Shown in pieces: positions 1-8,345 of a stretch of DNA of 64,000 bases. Where the stretch lies: the NCBI GenBank assembly GCA_047345645.1, contig JBLEFH010000006.1; one strand, written 5' to 3'. Every line of letters begins with the position of its first letter. Within the stretch, counting starts at the first letter, position 1. The notes under the pieces are model-generated. The model saw only the letters and a list, made by a program, of their open reading frames with translations. It made no database searches and was not told the origin of the DNA. Source of the DNA: JBLEFH01 sp047345645 (GTDB lineage: Bacteria > Pseudomonadota > Alphaproteobacteria > Rhodobacterales > Rhodobacteraceae). The position numbers and the translations under genes are program-made.

Positions 1-44
<44 letters not shown>

Positions 45-569
45 TTATTCTTTGATCTCTTTGAGATGGGCGCGGAATCGCCGGGCATTGGCTTGGTAGT
101 TCTGCGCCGATGTTTCCAGCGCCGCGATGCTCTCTTCATCGAGCGCGCGCACCACCTTGCCGGGCGCGCCGACGACGAGCGAGCCGTCCGGGATCTCCTT
201 ACCTTCCGTGACCAGCGCCCCCGCCCCGATCAGGCAGTTCTTGCCGACCTTCGCGCCATTCAGCACCGTCGCGCCCATGCCGACCAGCGTGTTGTCGCCA
301 ATCGTGCAGCCATGGAGCATCGCCTTATGCCCGATGGTGCAATTGCGCCCGATGGTCAGCGGGAAGCCCATATCGGTGTGGCAGACCACATATTCCTGAA
401 GATTGCTCCCGACGCCGAGGCGGATCTGCTCATTGTCGCCGCGCAGAACGCAGCCGAACCAGACGGAGCTGTCCTCTTCGAGCACGATATCCCCGATCAC
501 ATGGCAATTTGGCGCGATCCACGCGCTCTTCGCCACCTGCGGCACCCGTCCTTCCAGTTCATACAGCAT
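45..569 (-). CDS. Gamma carbonic anhydrase family protein (left-handed beta-helix)
   Basis: A 174-residue cytoplasmic protein of the gamma-carbonic anhydrase/YrdA-PaaY family. Hexapeptide repeats fill residues about 15-135 (for example IGRNCTIGHKAMLHGCTIGD), which is the signature of a left-handed beta-helix trimer. The three expected zinc ligands are visible: H64 (VVCHTD), H81 and H86. A C-terminal helix rich in Arg/Lys follows. The ATG at 569 is preferred over an in-frame codon 15 bases upstream because MLYELEG is the usual family start. It overlaps the end of gmk by 11 bases, so the two are probably cotranscribed. Whether it hydrates CO2 or is a catalytically silent relative cannot be read from sequence. 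The stop abuts the poly-C run. Confidence 0.88.
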   Translation of the reverse strand: MLYELEGRVPQVAKSAWIAPNCHVIGDIVLEEDSSVWFGCVLRGDNEQIRLGVGSNLQEYVVCHTDMGFPLTIGRNCTIGHKAMLHGCTIGDNTLVGMGATVLNGAKVGKNCLIGAGALVTEGKEIPDGSLVVGAPGKVVRALDEESIAALETSAQNYQANARRFRAHLKEIKE

Positions 570-1218
570 GATCGCCCTCCTCAAATTCGATGTTCAGCCC
601 CTTCACAAAGGCATTCAGCCCCGGACGGCGCTCCCGCCGCAAGCGCTCCGCCGTCAGGATCGCCCGAAGCTCCGCCTCGCATTTCGCCAGATCATCATTG
701 ATCAGAACATAATCATATTCCGCCCAATGCGAAATTTCACTGCGGCTTTGCGCCATGCGGCGGGCCACCGTCTCTTCGCTGTCCTGCGCGCGGGTCCGAA
801 GCCGGGTTTCCAGCGCAGCGATGGAGGGCGGCAGGATAAAGACCGACACCGTGTCATGGCGCAGCGGCGAGTTGCGGATCTGCTGCCCGCCCTGCCAGTC
901 CACATCGAAAAGCACGTCGCGCCCCGCCTCGATCGCCGCCTCGACCGGCGCGCGCGGGCTGCCATAAAGATTGCCGAAGACCGTCGCATGTTCCAACATC
1001 CCGCCGGTCTCGACCAGATGCTCGAAATCCGCGCGGGATTTGAAATGGTAATCCTTTCCGTCCACCTCCCCCTCACGCGGCGCGCGAGTCGTGGCTGAAA
1101 CGGAGAAATTCACCTGCGGGTCATCCTCCAGAAGCCGCCGCGAGAGGGTCGATTTGCCCGCCCCCGAAGGTGAGGACAGGATGATGAGCAAACCGCGGCG
1201 AAAATCTGGTGTGGTCAT
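559..1218 (-). CDS. gmk: Guanylate kinase
   Basis: A 219-residue enzyme that phosphorylates GMP to GDP with ATP in the cytoplasm; the length fits the family. The P-loop SSPSGAGKST lies at residues 15-24, and the GMP-binding segment SATTRAPREGEVDGKDYHF follows at about 41-59. The lid region around ALETRLRTRAQDSEETVARR is also present. The start MTTPDFRRG at 1218 is the first Met of the conserved frame. The gene runs directly into the carbonic-anhydrase-like gene with an 11-base overlap. Nothing is unusual about it. Confidence 0.97.
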   Translation of the reverse strand: MTTPDFRRGLLIILSSPSGAGKSTLSRRLLEDDPQVNFSVSATTRAPREGEVDGKDYHFKSRADFEHLVETGGMLEHATVFGNLYGSPRAPVEAAIEAGRDVLFDVDWQGGQQIRNSPLRHDTVSVFILPPSIAALETRLRTRAQDSEETVARRMAQSRSEISHWAEYDYVLINDDLAKCEAELRAILTAERLRRERRPGLNAFVKGLNIEFEEGDHAV

Positions 1219-1511
1219 GAATGGCCCTTCTGCGACATTTGCCTTGGCTTAACGCGCAGCGCGGCGCAGAGCAATGCCCGGAGGGTGTCACAGCTAAGGC
1301 CAAATAAAGACAGAAACTTCCGCGCAAGGTTAACCAAACCTTTATAAATCATTAACTCATCACGAAAAATTCCAGTAATCTTTTGTAAGTTATTATGGCA
1401 AAGCCACATCGATTTGCTTAATCTGTTCGAGACGCCGTGATTGAGAAAACCGGGTCGATTTGGTATATGTTCGGTTAAATGCTGCCGGGACATGTCAGGA
1501 GAGGGCACCCG
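1219..1511. other. Divergent intergenic region between gmk and the PAS gene
   Basis: This 293-base stretch is noticeably richer in A+T between about 1330 and 1480 than the neighbouring genes and should hold the divergent promoters of gmk (minus) and the PAS gene (plus). I see no convincing -35/-10 pair. One imperfect CtrA-like element (TTAA-N7-TTTA, 1330-1344) is present. A ribosome binding site (AGGAG, 1497-1501) serves the PAS gene. No open frame here looks coding. Confidence 0.6.
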
Positions 1512-2156
1512 ATGGACACAGTGCATAAGGTTCTAAGTTACTGGGAGACCCTCCGCGCCGGTCGTCGCGCGCCCTATCGTTCTGAACTCGACCCGCGCCA
1601 GATCGAAGGCACGCTGGAGCAGCTTTTCATCGTCGAGCGGCTCAACGCCGTCAATGTGCGCATCCGTCTGGCCGGCGCCTATATGTGTTCACTCGCCGGG
1701 ATGGAACTGCGCGGGATGCGGCCCTCCAACCTTTTCGACATGGAGAGCCGCCCGCAATTCGAGGACGGGCTGAAAAAGATGTTCGAGACACCGGGCATCA
1801 TGCGTGTGCGTTTTGCCGGGGTGCGCGAGAGCGAGGGCAAGGAAGCCGCCGACATGATCCTGATGCCGATGCTCAGCGATTTTGGCGAAATCTCCCGCGG
1901 GCTTGGGGTCATCAGCAGCCGGGTGACGGAGCTCGGCGGGCCGCAGAAACTGACCATCCAGTCGCTCTCGATCGACCGGATCATCTATGAAGAACAGGGC
2001 TTTGACAGCGCGCCCCTACCCGGTTTCGGCGAGCCCGCGCAAGCCGCCTTCGCAGGGCCGGAGCCGGGAACGCCGCGTCTGCGCACCATTCAGGGCGGCG
2101 GGCGGCGCACGCCCGCGAACACCGCTGATCTGCGGGTGGTGCCGAACGAGGATTAA
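1512..2156 (+). CDS. PAS domain-containing protein (PF07310-like)
   Basis: A 214-residue soluble protein resembling the short PAS_5/PF07310 proteins common in alphaproteobacteria. The segment from about residue 8 to 155 carries the family pattern: VLSYWETLRAGRRAPYRSEL, then the ligand-binding core around RIRLAGAYMCSLAGMELRGM, then ILMPMLSDFG near the end of the fold. The last 55 residues are Pro/Gly/Arg rich and probably disordered. There is no attached kinase, HTH or GGDEF domain, so this is a stand-alone sensor-like or structural PAS module of unknown ligand. The ATG at 1512 has an AGGAG about 10 bases upstream. It is monocistronic, with a hairpin terminator directly downstream. Confidence 0.8.
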   Translation: MDTVHKVLSYWETLRAGRRAPYRSELDPRQIEGTLEQLFIVERLNAVNVRIRLAGAYMCSLAGMELRGMRPSNLFDMESRPQFEDGLKKMFETPGIMRVRFAGVRESEGKEAADMILMPMLSDFGEISRGLGVISSRVTELGGPQKLTIQSLSIDRIIYEEQGFDSAPLPGFGEPAQAAFAGPEPGTPRLRTIQGGGRRTPANTADLRVVPNED

Positions 2157-2175
2157 ACGCTTTAGCCAGATAAAG

Positions 2176-2200
2176 AGAAACCCGCGCTTGGCGGGTTTTG
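2176..2200. terminator. Intrinsic terminator between convergent PAS gene and serB
   Basis: AAACCCGC (2178-2185) pairs with GCGGGTTT (2191-2198) across a short loop, and a T run (TTTTG) follows on the plus strand. It lies between the ends of two convergent genes and immediately precedes the serB stop codon. It is best suited to the plus-strand PAS gene and may act in both directions. Confidence 0.75.
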
Positions 2201-3043
2201 TCAGTCGCGAACCCAGTCGGTTTCCGGGATCCCTTGCAGCGCCAGAAGCGCCGTCAGATCAGAATGATCGAGCCGCGCCGTCGCCGCATCGCGCAGCGTT
2301 TTCTTCGCCTTGTAAGCCACGCCTAAACCTGCCGCCTCGATCATCGCCAGATCATTGGCACCATCGCCAACGGCCATCACGTCGCTCGCCTCAATCCCGC
2401 GCTCGGCGCAGATCTTCGCCAGCGCTTCGGCCTTGGCATCGCGCCCGAGGATGGGCCGCGCCACATCGCCGGTCAGCGTCTCGCCATCATCAAGCAGAAC
2501 ATTGGCCTGATGGGACAGGAAGCCCGCCGCCTCGGCCACCTTGGACGAAAACGCCGTGAAGCCGCCCGAGACCAGCGCCGTCATCGCGCCGCGCGAAGCC
2601 ATGGTTTTCACCGCGACCGCCGCGCCGGGAGACAGATGCACCCGCTCGGCATAGCATTGATCGAGCGCCGACAGCGGCAAGCCTTTGAGCAGCGCCACAC
2701 GCTCGGTGAGCGCGCCTTCGAAATCCAGCTCGCCCTGCATGGCCCGCTCGGTGATCTCCGCGACTTTGGCCTTGACCCCGGCATAATCGGCCAGCTCGTC
2801 AATGCATTCGACGGTGATCATCGTGCTGTCCATATCGGCGATGAGCAGCTTTTTCTCGCGCACACCATCGGGGAGCAGGTTGCAATCCACACCGCGGAGC
2901 GACACCGCCGCCGCGGCGCACGGGATCTCCACCGCCGTATCGGCCAACCGGTTCGGCGCACCGGGCGCGGCGCAACTCGCCAGCGCCGCCTCGACATGAT
3001 CCGACGAGACGCCGCCAGCAGAGGTCAGAACGAGAACCGGCAT
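2201..3043 (-). CDS. serB: Phosphoserine phosphatase
   Basis: A 280-residue HAD-superfamily enzyme for the last step of serine synthesis, phosphoserine to serine. HAD motif I is DMDSTM with nucleophile D70 and acid/base D72. Motif II is in VSGGFTAF (about 168-175), and motif III is GDGANDLAM with the Mg-binding aspartates. The first 65 residues form the N-terminal extension seen in the longer alpha/gamma SerB proteins. The ATG at 3043 overlaps the stop of the upstream DAHP synthase gene by one base (TGATG), implying translational coupling of serine and aromatic amino acid synthesis genes. Confidence 0.95.
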   Translation of the reverse strand: MPVLVLTSAGGVSSDHVEAALASCAAPGAPNRLADTAVEIPCAAAAVSLRGVDCNLLPDGVREKKLLIADMDSTMITVECIDELADYAGVKAKVAEITERAMQGELDFEGALTERVALLKGLPLSALDQCYAERVHLSPGAAVAVKTMASRGAMTALVSGGFTAFSSKVAEAAGFLSHQANVLLDDGETLTGDVARPILGRDAKAEALAKICAERGIEASDVMAVGDGANDLAMIEAAGLGVAYKAKKTLRDAATARLDHSDLTALLALQGIPETDWVRD

Positions 3044-4401
3044 CAGCGGCCTTTCCGCGTCTCTTCCATGCGGTGCGCGATGAGGAAGGCGAGCTCCAGC
3101 GACTGCTCCGCATTGAGGCGCGGATCGCAGGCGGTGTGGTAGCGCAGGCTCAGATCCTCATCCTTCACATCGCTCGCGCCGCCGGTGCATTCGGTCACAT
3201 CGCGGCCCGTCATCTCGAAATGGACGCCGCCCGCATAGGTGCCTTCGGCCGCGTGAATGTCGAAGAACTCGGTGACCTCACCCAGCACGGAATCGAAGGG
3301 CCGCGTCTTGAAGCCGCTCTCCGATTTGATCGTGTTGCCGTGCATCGGATCGCAGGACCAGACGACCTTCGCGCCCTCTTCCTCAACCGCCTTGATGAGT
3401 TTCGGCAGATGGTCCCCCACCTTGCCCTGCCCGAACCGCGCAATGAGCGTGAGACGCCCGGCCTCGTTCTCCGGGTTGAGCGCGGCGAGCAGACGTTTGA
3501 GATCATCCGTCTCCATGCTCGGGCCGCATTTGAGGCCAATCGGGTTCTGAACGCCCCGGCAGAACTCCACATGCGCGCCATCGGGCTGACGGGTCCGGTC
3601 GCCGATCCAGATCATGTGACCAGAGCCTGCCACGGGCTTGCCGCTGATCGAGTCCGTCCGGCAGAGCGCTTCTTCATACTCTAGCAGGAGCGCCTCATGG
3701 GAGGTGTAGAAATCCACCTTCGCAAGCGCATCGACGCTCTCGCCCGTGATCCCGGCGGCTTCCATGAAGTCGAGACTGTCGGAAATCCGGTCCGCAAGAT
3801 GCTGATATTGCGCATATCCTTCGCCGCCCGCGGCGAAATCGCTGTTCCAGCTATGGACGCGGTGAATATCCGCATAGCCGCCCTGGCTGAACGCGCGCAG
3901 CAGGTTCAGCGACGCCGCCGCCTGCGTGTAGGCGCGCAGCATCCGGGCCGGATCGGGGATCCGCGCATCCGGCGTGAAAGCGATGTCGTTGATGATGTCG
4001 CCGCGGTAGCTCGGAAGCTCCTCGCCGCCCACGGTCTCGGTCGGCGCGGAGCGCGGCTTGGCAAACTGCCCGGCCATCCGCCCGATTTTCACCACCGGCA
4101 TTTTCGCGCCCCATGTCAGGACCACCGCCATCTGGAGCATCACCTTGAAGGTGTCGCGAATATTGTCGGCGCGGAACTCGGCAAAGCTCTCCGCGCAATC
4201 GCCCCCTTGCAAAAGGAACGCGCGGCCCTCGGCCACTTCCGCCAATTCCTGCTTGAGCCGTGCCGTCTCGCCCGCAAAAACGAGCGGCGGATAGGAGGCA
4301 AGCAGGGTCTCCACTTCACCCAGAGCACCCTGGTCGGGATAATCTGGCATCTGGATCCGGTCTTTCTTGCGCCAATCGCTTTTCGTCCAATCACGGGTCA
4401 T
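3043..4401 (-). CDS. aroG: Class II 3-deoxy-7-phosphoheptulonate synthase
   Basis: A 452-residue class II (plant/mycobacterial type) DAHP synthase, which condenses phosphoenolpyruvate with erythrose 4-phosphate as the first step of the shikimate pathway. Characteristic segments are LLQGGDCAESF, with C69 as the expected metal ligand, then MPVVKIGRMAGQFAKPRS, then VWSCDPMHGNT and the C-terminal CDPRLNAEQSLELAF. The length matches the family. The start at 4401 has a well-placed AAGGAG upstream. It is unrelated in sequence to the E. coli AroFGH enzymes despite sharing the gene name. It is followed directly by serB. Confidence 0.95.
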   Translation of the reverse strand: MTRDWTKSDWRKKDRIQMPDYPDQGALGEVETLLASYPPLVFAGETARLKQELAEVAEGRAFLLQGGDCAESFAEFRADNIRDTFKVMLQMAVVLTWGAKMPVVKIGRMAGQFAKPRSAPTETVGGEELPSYRGDIINDIAFTPDARIPDPARMLRAYTQAAASLNLLRAFSQGGYADIHRVHSWNSDFAAGGEGYAQYQHLADRISDSLDFMEAAGITGESVDALAKVDFYTSHEALLLEYEEALCRTDSISGKPVAGSGHMIWIGDRTRQPDGAHVEFCRGVQNPIGLKCGPSMETDDLKRLLAALNPENEAGRLTLIARFGQGKVGDHLPKLIKAVEEEGAKVVWSCDPMHGNTIKSESGFKTRPFDSVLGEVTEFFDIHAAEGTYAGGVHFEMTGRDVTECTGGASDVKDEDLSLRYHTACDPRLNAEQSLELAFLIAHRMEETRKGR

Positions 4402-4524
4402 GGGACTCTCCTTAAAATTATGGGCGGAGAATAGGCATCTGCGTTAGGATTGACCAGAGCCGAAACGCTGGATTTCTGCATCGCGGCAAAGTAATGTAAA
4501 CGAAACTGAACGGGAGGTCATTTA

Positions 4525-5706
4525 ATGTCAGATCAGGATCCGATTGTGATTGTCGGCGCAAAGCGCACCGCTATGGGCGGGTTTCAGGGCGCGCTGGCCC
4601 CACTGACCGCGAGCGAACTTGGCGGCGCGGCGATCCGCGCGGCGCTGGACGATGCAGGCAACCCGGAGGTGGACGAGCTTTTGATGGGCTGCGTTCTGCC
4701 CGCGGGCCAAGGTCAGGCCCCTGCCCGGCAGGCCGGGTTTCACGCCGGGCTCCCGCAGGATGTCCCCGCGACCACGCTGAACAAAATGTGCGGCTCGGGC
4801 ATGAAGGCGGCGATGATGGCCTATGATCAGCTCCGCGCAGGCAATGGCGATGTGATCGTCGCGGGCGGCATGGAGAGCATGACCAACGCGCCTTACCTCA
4901 TCCCGAAAATGCGCGGCGGCGCGCGGATCGGCCATCAGGTCACGCAGGATTCGATGTTCCTCGACGGGCTGGAGGACGCTTATGACAAGGGCCGTCTCAT
5001 GGGCACCTTCGCCGAGGATTGCGCCCGCAAATATCAGTTTACCCGCGAGGCGCAGGACGATTATGCGCTCGGCTCGCTCGACAACGCGCTGAAGGCGACC
5101 GAAAGCGGCGCGTTCGGCAAAGAGATCGCGGCGGTCACGGTGTCCACCCGCAAGGGCGATACAGAGATCGCGACCGATGAGCAGCCGCAGAACGCCCGTC
5201 CCGACAAGATCCCGCAATTGAAGCCCGCATTTGCCAAGGATGGCACGGTGACCGCTGCCAACGCGTCGTCGATTTCAGACGGTGCGGCGGCGCTGGTGCT
5301 GATGCGCGAGAGCGAGGCGAAAGCGCAGGGCCTGCCGATCCGCGCGCGGATTTTGGGTCACGCCACCCATGCGCAGGAACCGGCATGGTTCTCGACCGCC
5401 CCCGTGCCTGCGGTGAAAAAGCTGCTGGAGCGCCTCGATTGGACTGTCGAGGATGTCGATCTCTGGGAGGTTAACGAGGCCTTCGCGGTCGTCCCCATGG
5501 CGCTGATGCAGGAGCTGAATGTGCCGCGCGAGAAGATGAACATCTATGGCGGGGCCTGCGCGCTCGGCCACCCCATCGGGGCCTCCGGCGCGCGGATCCT
5601 CGTCACGCTGCTGAACGCGCTGGAACAGACCGGCAAAACACGCGGCATGAGCGCCATTTGCATCGGCGGCGGTGAAGGCACCGCGCTGGCTATCGAAAGG
5701 GTTTGA
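4525..5706 (+). CDS. Acetyl-CoA C-acyltransferase (thiolase)
   Basis: A 393-residue cytoplasmic thiolase. The acylated nucleophile is C89 in NKMCGSG, the second active-site motif GGACALGHPIGASG places H349, and the C-terminal CIGGGEG supplies C379. GGAGG lies about 9 bases before the ATG. It is followed after two bases by an SDR of the type-2 hydroxyacyl-CoA dehydrogenase kind, so the pair probably acts in degradation of short or branched acyl-CoAs, giving acetyl-CoA and possibly propionyl-CoA. Substrate preference (acetoacetyl-CoA versus 2-methylacetoacetyl-CoA) cannot be settled here. I do not assign phaA because no phaB or phaC neighbour is present. Confidence 0.93.
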   Translation: MSDQDPIVIVGAKRTAMGGFQGALAPLTASELGGAAIRAALDDAGNPEVDELLMGCVLPAGQGQAPARQAGFHAGLPQDVPATTLNKMCGSGMKAAMMAYDQLRAGNGDVIVAGGMESMTNAPYLIPKMRGGARIGHQVTQDSMFLDGLEDAYDKGRLMGTFAEDCARKYQFTREAQDDYALGSLDNALKATESGAFGKEIAAVTVSTRKGDTEIATDEQPQNARPDKIPQLKPAFAKDGTVTAANASSISDGAAALVLMRESEAKAQGLPIRARILGHATHAQEPAWFSTAPVPAVKKLLERLDWTVEDVDLWEVNEAFAVVPMALMQELNVPREKMNIYGGACALGHPIGASGARILVTLLNALEQTGKTRGMSAICIGGGEGTALAIERV

Positions 5707-5708
5707 GC

Positions 5709-6476
5709 ATGGATTTGAATGGAATATCTGCGGTCGTCACCGGCGCCGCATCTGGTCTCGGCGCGGCCACGGCGGCGGCACTGAGCGACGCGGGTGTCAA
5801 AGTCGCGATCTTTGATCGGGATGCGGAGAAGGGCGAGGCTTTTGCCAAGGAGATCAACGGCGTGTTCTGCGAAGTTGATGTGACGGACCCCGCTTCCGTC
5901 GGCGCCGGGTTCGACAAAGCGCGCGCCGCGAATGGCCCGGAGCGGCTGGCGGTCAACTGCGCCGGTGTCGCCTTCGCCGCCAAGACGGTGGACCGCGACG
6001 GCAACCCGCATGACGCGGAGCTGTTCCAGAAAACCGTCGGCGTGAACCTGATCGGCACCTTCAACGTCGCGAGCCAAGCGGCGGCGGGCATGACCGCGCT
6101 CGACCCGCTCGATGCCGATGGCAGCCGCGGGGTCATCATCAACACCGCCTCCATCGCAGCGATGGACGGGCAGATCGGCCAGATCGCCTATGCGGCCAGC
6201 AAGGGTGGCGTCGCCGCGATGACCCTGCCGATGGCGCGAGATCTTCACCGCCTCGGGGTCCGCGTCGTCGCGATTGCGCCGGGCCTGTTCCTCACGCCGA
6301 TGCTGCAAAGCCTGCCCAAAGAGGCGCAGGACAGTCTCGGCGCGCAGGTGCCCTTCCCGTCCCGCCTCGGCGATCCCGGCGAATATGCCGCGCTGGTCAT
6401 GGCCGTTGCGCAGAACAACATGCTGAACGGCGAGACGATCCGTCTCGACGGCGCGCTGCGGATGGCTCCGAAATAA
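5709..6476 (+). CDS. SDR family dehydrogenase, HSD17B10-like 3-hydroxyacyl-CoA dehydrogenase
   Basis: A 255-residue classical short-chain dehydrogenase. The nucleotide-binding TGAASGLG lies at residues 11-18, NCAG at 83-86, and the catalytic residues S148, Y161 and K165 (YAASK) are in place. The sequence type, including DRDGNPHDAELF and the final NGETIRLDGALRM, resembles the type-2 3-hydroxyacyl-CoA dehydrogenases that act on 2-methyl-3-hydroxybutyryl-CoA. The ATG at 5709 is two bases past the thiolase stop. A TTG six bases earlier overlaps that stop and is less likely. Coupling to a thiolase supports a role in acyl-CoA breakdown. Confidence 0.88.
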   Translation: MDLNGISAVVTGAASGLGAATAAALSDAGVKVAIFDRDAEKGEAFAKEINGVFCEVDVTDPASVGAGFDKARAANGPERLAVNCAGVAFAAKTVDRDGNPHDAELFQKTVGVNLIGTFNVASQAAAGMTALDPLDADGSRGVIINTASIAAMDGQIGQIAYAASKGGVAAMTLPMARDLHRLGVRVVAIAPGLFLTPMLQSLPKEAQDSLGAQVPFPSRLGDPGEYAALVMAVAQNNMLNGETIRLDGALRMAPK

Positions 6477-6512
6477 CATGAAGATCGCGGGGTAAGGCGC
6501 GAAAATAAAACC

Positions 6513-7139
6513 CTAAAACGGCGCGGCGCTCTCAAAGGCGACGCGCCGTCCATCTGCCGGGTGATAGAGCTCCAGCCGCGTCGCGTGCAGGCAGAGCCGC
6601 GCGCCTTCCGTGCCATAAAACCGATCCCCGACAATAGGATGCCCTAGTTCCTTCAAGTGCACCCGCAACTGATGCGAGCGGCCCGTCAACGGCGTGAGTT
6701 CCAGCCGCGACGGCCCGATCCTGCGCCACTCCGTTCGTGCGGGTCGCCCGGTCTCATGACATACTTTTTGCAGCGGTCGGTTCGGCCAGTCACACACCAA
6801 CGGCAGGTCGATCACACCGCCGACACCCGGCTTATCCTCAACCAGCGCTTCATAGGTTTTAGCCACATGCCGCCGCTCGAATTGCAGCCCCAGATGCCGC
6901 TGCGCGGGCCGGTTCATCGCAAATACCATCACGCCCGAGGTGTCCATATCGAGCCGGTGGATGAGAAGCGCGCCCTCGCCTTCCAGCCGCGTGATCAGGC
7001 AATCCGCATGAGCCGGATCCTTCCCCGGCACAGACAACAGCCCCGCCGGTTTTTCGACCACCAGCAAATCCGCGTCCCGGTGCAGCACCCGGATCGGATC
7101 GGTCGGCGGAGTGTAATGGAGGAGCGGCGCGGGTTTCAT
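6513..7139 (-). CDS. RluA family pseudouridine synthase
   Basis: A 208-residue single-domain pseudouridine synthase without an S4 domain. The catalytic motif HRLDMDTSG (residues 61-69) contains the nucleophile D64, and the RSHQLRVHLKELGHPIVGD motif near residues 154-172 is typical of RluA/TruC-type enzymes. The length fits RluA (about 220). It probably modifies rRNA and/or tRNA uridines, but which site cannot be deduced. It converges with the SDR gene across 36 bases with no clear hairpin. Confidence 0.9.
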   Translation of the reverse strand: MKPAPLLHYTPPTDPIRVLHRDADLLVVEKPAGLLSVPGKDPAHADCLITRLEGEGALLIHRLDMDTSGVMVFAMNRPAQRHLGLQFERRHVAKTYEALVEDKPGVGGVIDLPLVCDWPNRPLQKVCHETGRPARTEWRRIGPSRLELTPLTGRSHQLRVHLKELGHPIVGDRFYGTEGARLCLHATRLELYHPADGRRVAFESAAPF

Positions 7140-7185
7140 GGCGTTCTCATCTCATGATTTGCCCGCCCGGAAAAGCCGCGCGCAG

Positions 7186-7214
7186 AAAAAAGGGCCTCCC
7201 GATTGGGAGACCCT
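7186..7214 (-). terminator. Intrinsic terminator of the orphan gene at 7285-8013
   Basis: Read on the minus strand, AGGGTCTCCC pairs with GGGAGGCCCT around a four-base loop (AATC), with one G:T pair, and is followed by TTTTTT. It lies about 70 bases after the stop of the orphan gene and suggests that gene is a single transcription unit. Confidence 0.85.
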
Positions 7215-7284
7215 CCGGCGAGACGTGGGAACAATGATCCGCCTCGCCTCTCGCACAAACGCCCGGCAGGCGCTTTGGCGCGAT

Positions 7285-8013
7285 TCAGGCCAGAGCGAAC
7301 ATGTCCATCTCGGCGTTCATCGGGTGATCCCAGAGATAGCCCATGCCCATATCGGCATGGGTCAGCACCTCGTAATCATCGCCGAAGATCGCGCTGTTGG
7401 CGTCCGCATAGGCTTCCATGGCCGGGACCAGCAGGCTGTCGTAAAGACCCGCATCAATCGCCAGATGCTGCACATCATCGAGGATCAGCGGCGCGTCGGA
7501 GATGAAATTATCGCCGAGAATGCCTTCGAGGATCTCGCTGCCCGCTTCGGACACCATGCCGATCGGGATCATCACCAGCTCCACGTCATGCGCGATATGC
7601 GCCGCAGTATATTGCTGATTGGCCACGAGAATTTCGCCCAGACCATCCTTGAGGATATAGGCCACGCAATCGAGATCGCCGCTCGCCACCGCATCGAGAC
7701 TGTCGCCCACGGTGCTCGCCACGGTCTCGACCGCCTGGCCCGCCTCGGCCACCATCATCATGGCGTGATGCGCGACGATTTCCACCGCATCGGTCGCATC
7801 GTCAACGATGGTCGCGAGGCCCGCCGTCACGCCGTTAATCACCGGAATATGCGCGGTGCTATCGGCGATGACATTGCCCACATGGCTCAGCCCTTCATCG
7901 ACGACACTCACCGCGGTGCTGATGCCATTGGCCAGCCCGGTCGCCACATTTTCCACCACATGACCAGCAAATGAGAGCAACCCGCTAAACGGATTCGTAA
8001 AAGAAAAACCCAT
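7285..8013 (-). CDS. Unknown Ala/Gly/Val-rich protein behind a CtrA-type box
   Basis: I do not recognise this 242-residue protein. It is acidic, has one cysteine and no signal peptide, and consists largely of amphipathic or weakly hydrophobic helix-like segments rich in A, V, G, D and H (for example VVENVATGLANGISTAVSVV and HHAMMMVAEAGQAVETVA). The second half is less repetitive and ends in DMGMGYLWDHPMNAEMDMF. The ATG at 8013 has AAGGAG at an ideal distance; a GTG two codons upstream is too close to that site. It has its own terminator and a TTAA-N7-TTAAC box 37-52 bases before the start codon. The helix-heavy, charged make-up could suit a surface-binding or membrane-associating protein, but that is a guess. 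Confidence 0.75.
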   Translation of the reverse strand: MGFSFTNPFSGLLSFAGHVVENVATGLANGISTAVSVVDEGLSHVGNVIADSTAHIPVINGVTAGLATIVDDATDAVEIVAHHAMMMVAEAGQAVETVASTVGDSLDAVASGDLDCVAYILKDGLGEILVANQQYTAAHIAHDVELVMIPIGMVSEAGSEILEGILGDNFISDAPLILDDVQHLAIDAGLYDSLLVPAMEAYADANSAIFGDDYEVLTHADMGMGYLWDHPMNAEMDMFALA

Positions 8014-8049
8014 ACCCACTACTCCTTTTCTTCTAAGACTTTTGAAGCG

Positions 8050-8065
8050 TTAACCTTCCGTTAAC
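8050..8065 (-). promoter_or_regulatory. CtrA-type binding site (TTAA-N7-TTAAC)
   Basis: TTAA (8050-8053), seven bases, then TTAAC (8061-8065) exactly matches the full alphaproteobacterial CtrA recognition pattern on the plus strand. Read on the minus strand it is also GTTAA-N7-TTAAC. It sits where the -35 region of the downstream minus-strand orphan gene would be. The surrounding 8040-8165 segment is AT-rich, as expected of a promoter. The match is exact, but function is inferred. Confidence 0.6.
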
Positions 8066-8323
8066 ACGTGGCTGGTTAAAAAATTACATGTCGATTCGCA
8101 ACGCATAATGTCCTGAAAACATTGCACTTTGTTCTTAAAATTTTAAAATAAAACTCTTCCGAAAAAGCGCGATATATTGGCGCAGCCAAGCGCGCCTTCC
8201 GCGCGGAATAAGGCAAAGGTTAACGATGCCGCAATGCGGCAGATTGTCATTTGGAAGATGGGAAAGGCGCCGACGGCATCGGAAACCGATAGACGGTCAA
8301 GCGCGGCTCTTTTTTCAGGAAAA
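8066..8323. other. Non-coding, partly AT-rich stretch
   Basis: Between the CtrA-type box and the tRNA-Tyr terminator there is no credible gene. The 8080-8165 part is AT-rich and probably belongs to the promoter region of the orphan gene. The remainder up to 8323 is ordinary composition without a ribosome binding site-supported frame. I see no structured RNA signature. Confidence 0.5.
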
Positions 8324-8345
8324 CACCACATGAAAAGACGTGGTG
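8324..8345 (-). terminator. Possible terminator overlapping the tRNA-Tyr 3' end
   Basis: On the minus strand CACCAC, which includes the encoded CCA of the tRNA, can pair with GTGGTG ten bases later, followed by TTTTCC. The six-pair stem is weak, so this is tentative. Confidence 0.4.

Noticed and set aside
1330..1344. TTAA-N7-TTTA, a near match to a CtrA site
   Set aside because: One half site has a mismatch, and it lies about 170 bases from the PAS gene start; too weak compared with the exact box at 8050.
5703..5708. TTG as the SDR start codon, overlapping the thiolase stop
   Set aside because: The ATG at 5709 gives the normal family N terminus two bases past the stop; the TTG adds two atypical residues.
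8143..8331. A 62-codon minus-strand frame downstream of tRNA-Tyr
   Set aside because: No ribosome binding site, no family resemblance, and it overlaps the putative tRNA terminator.
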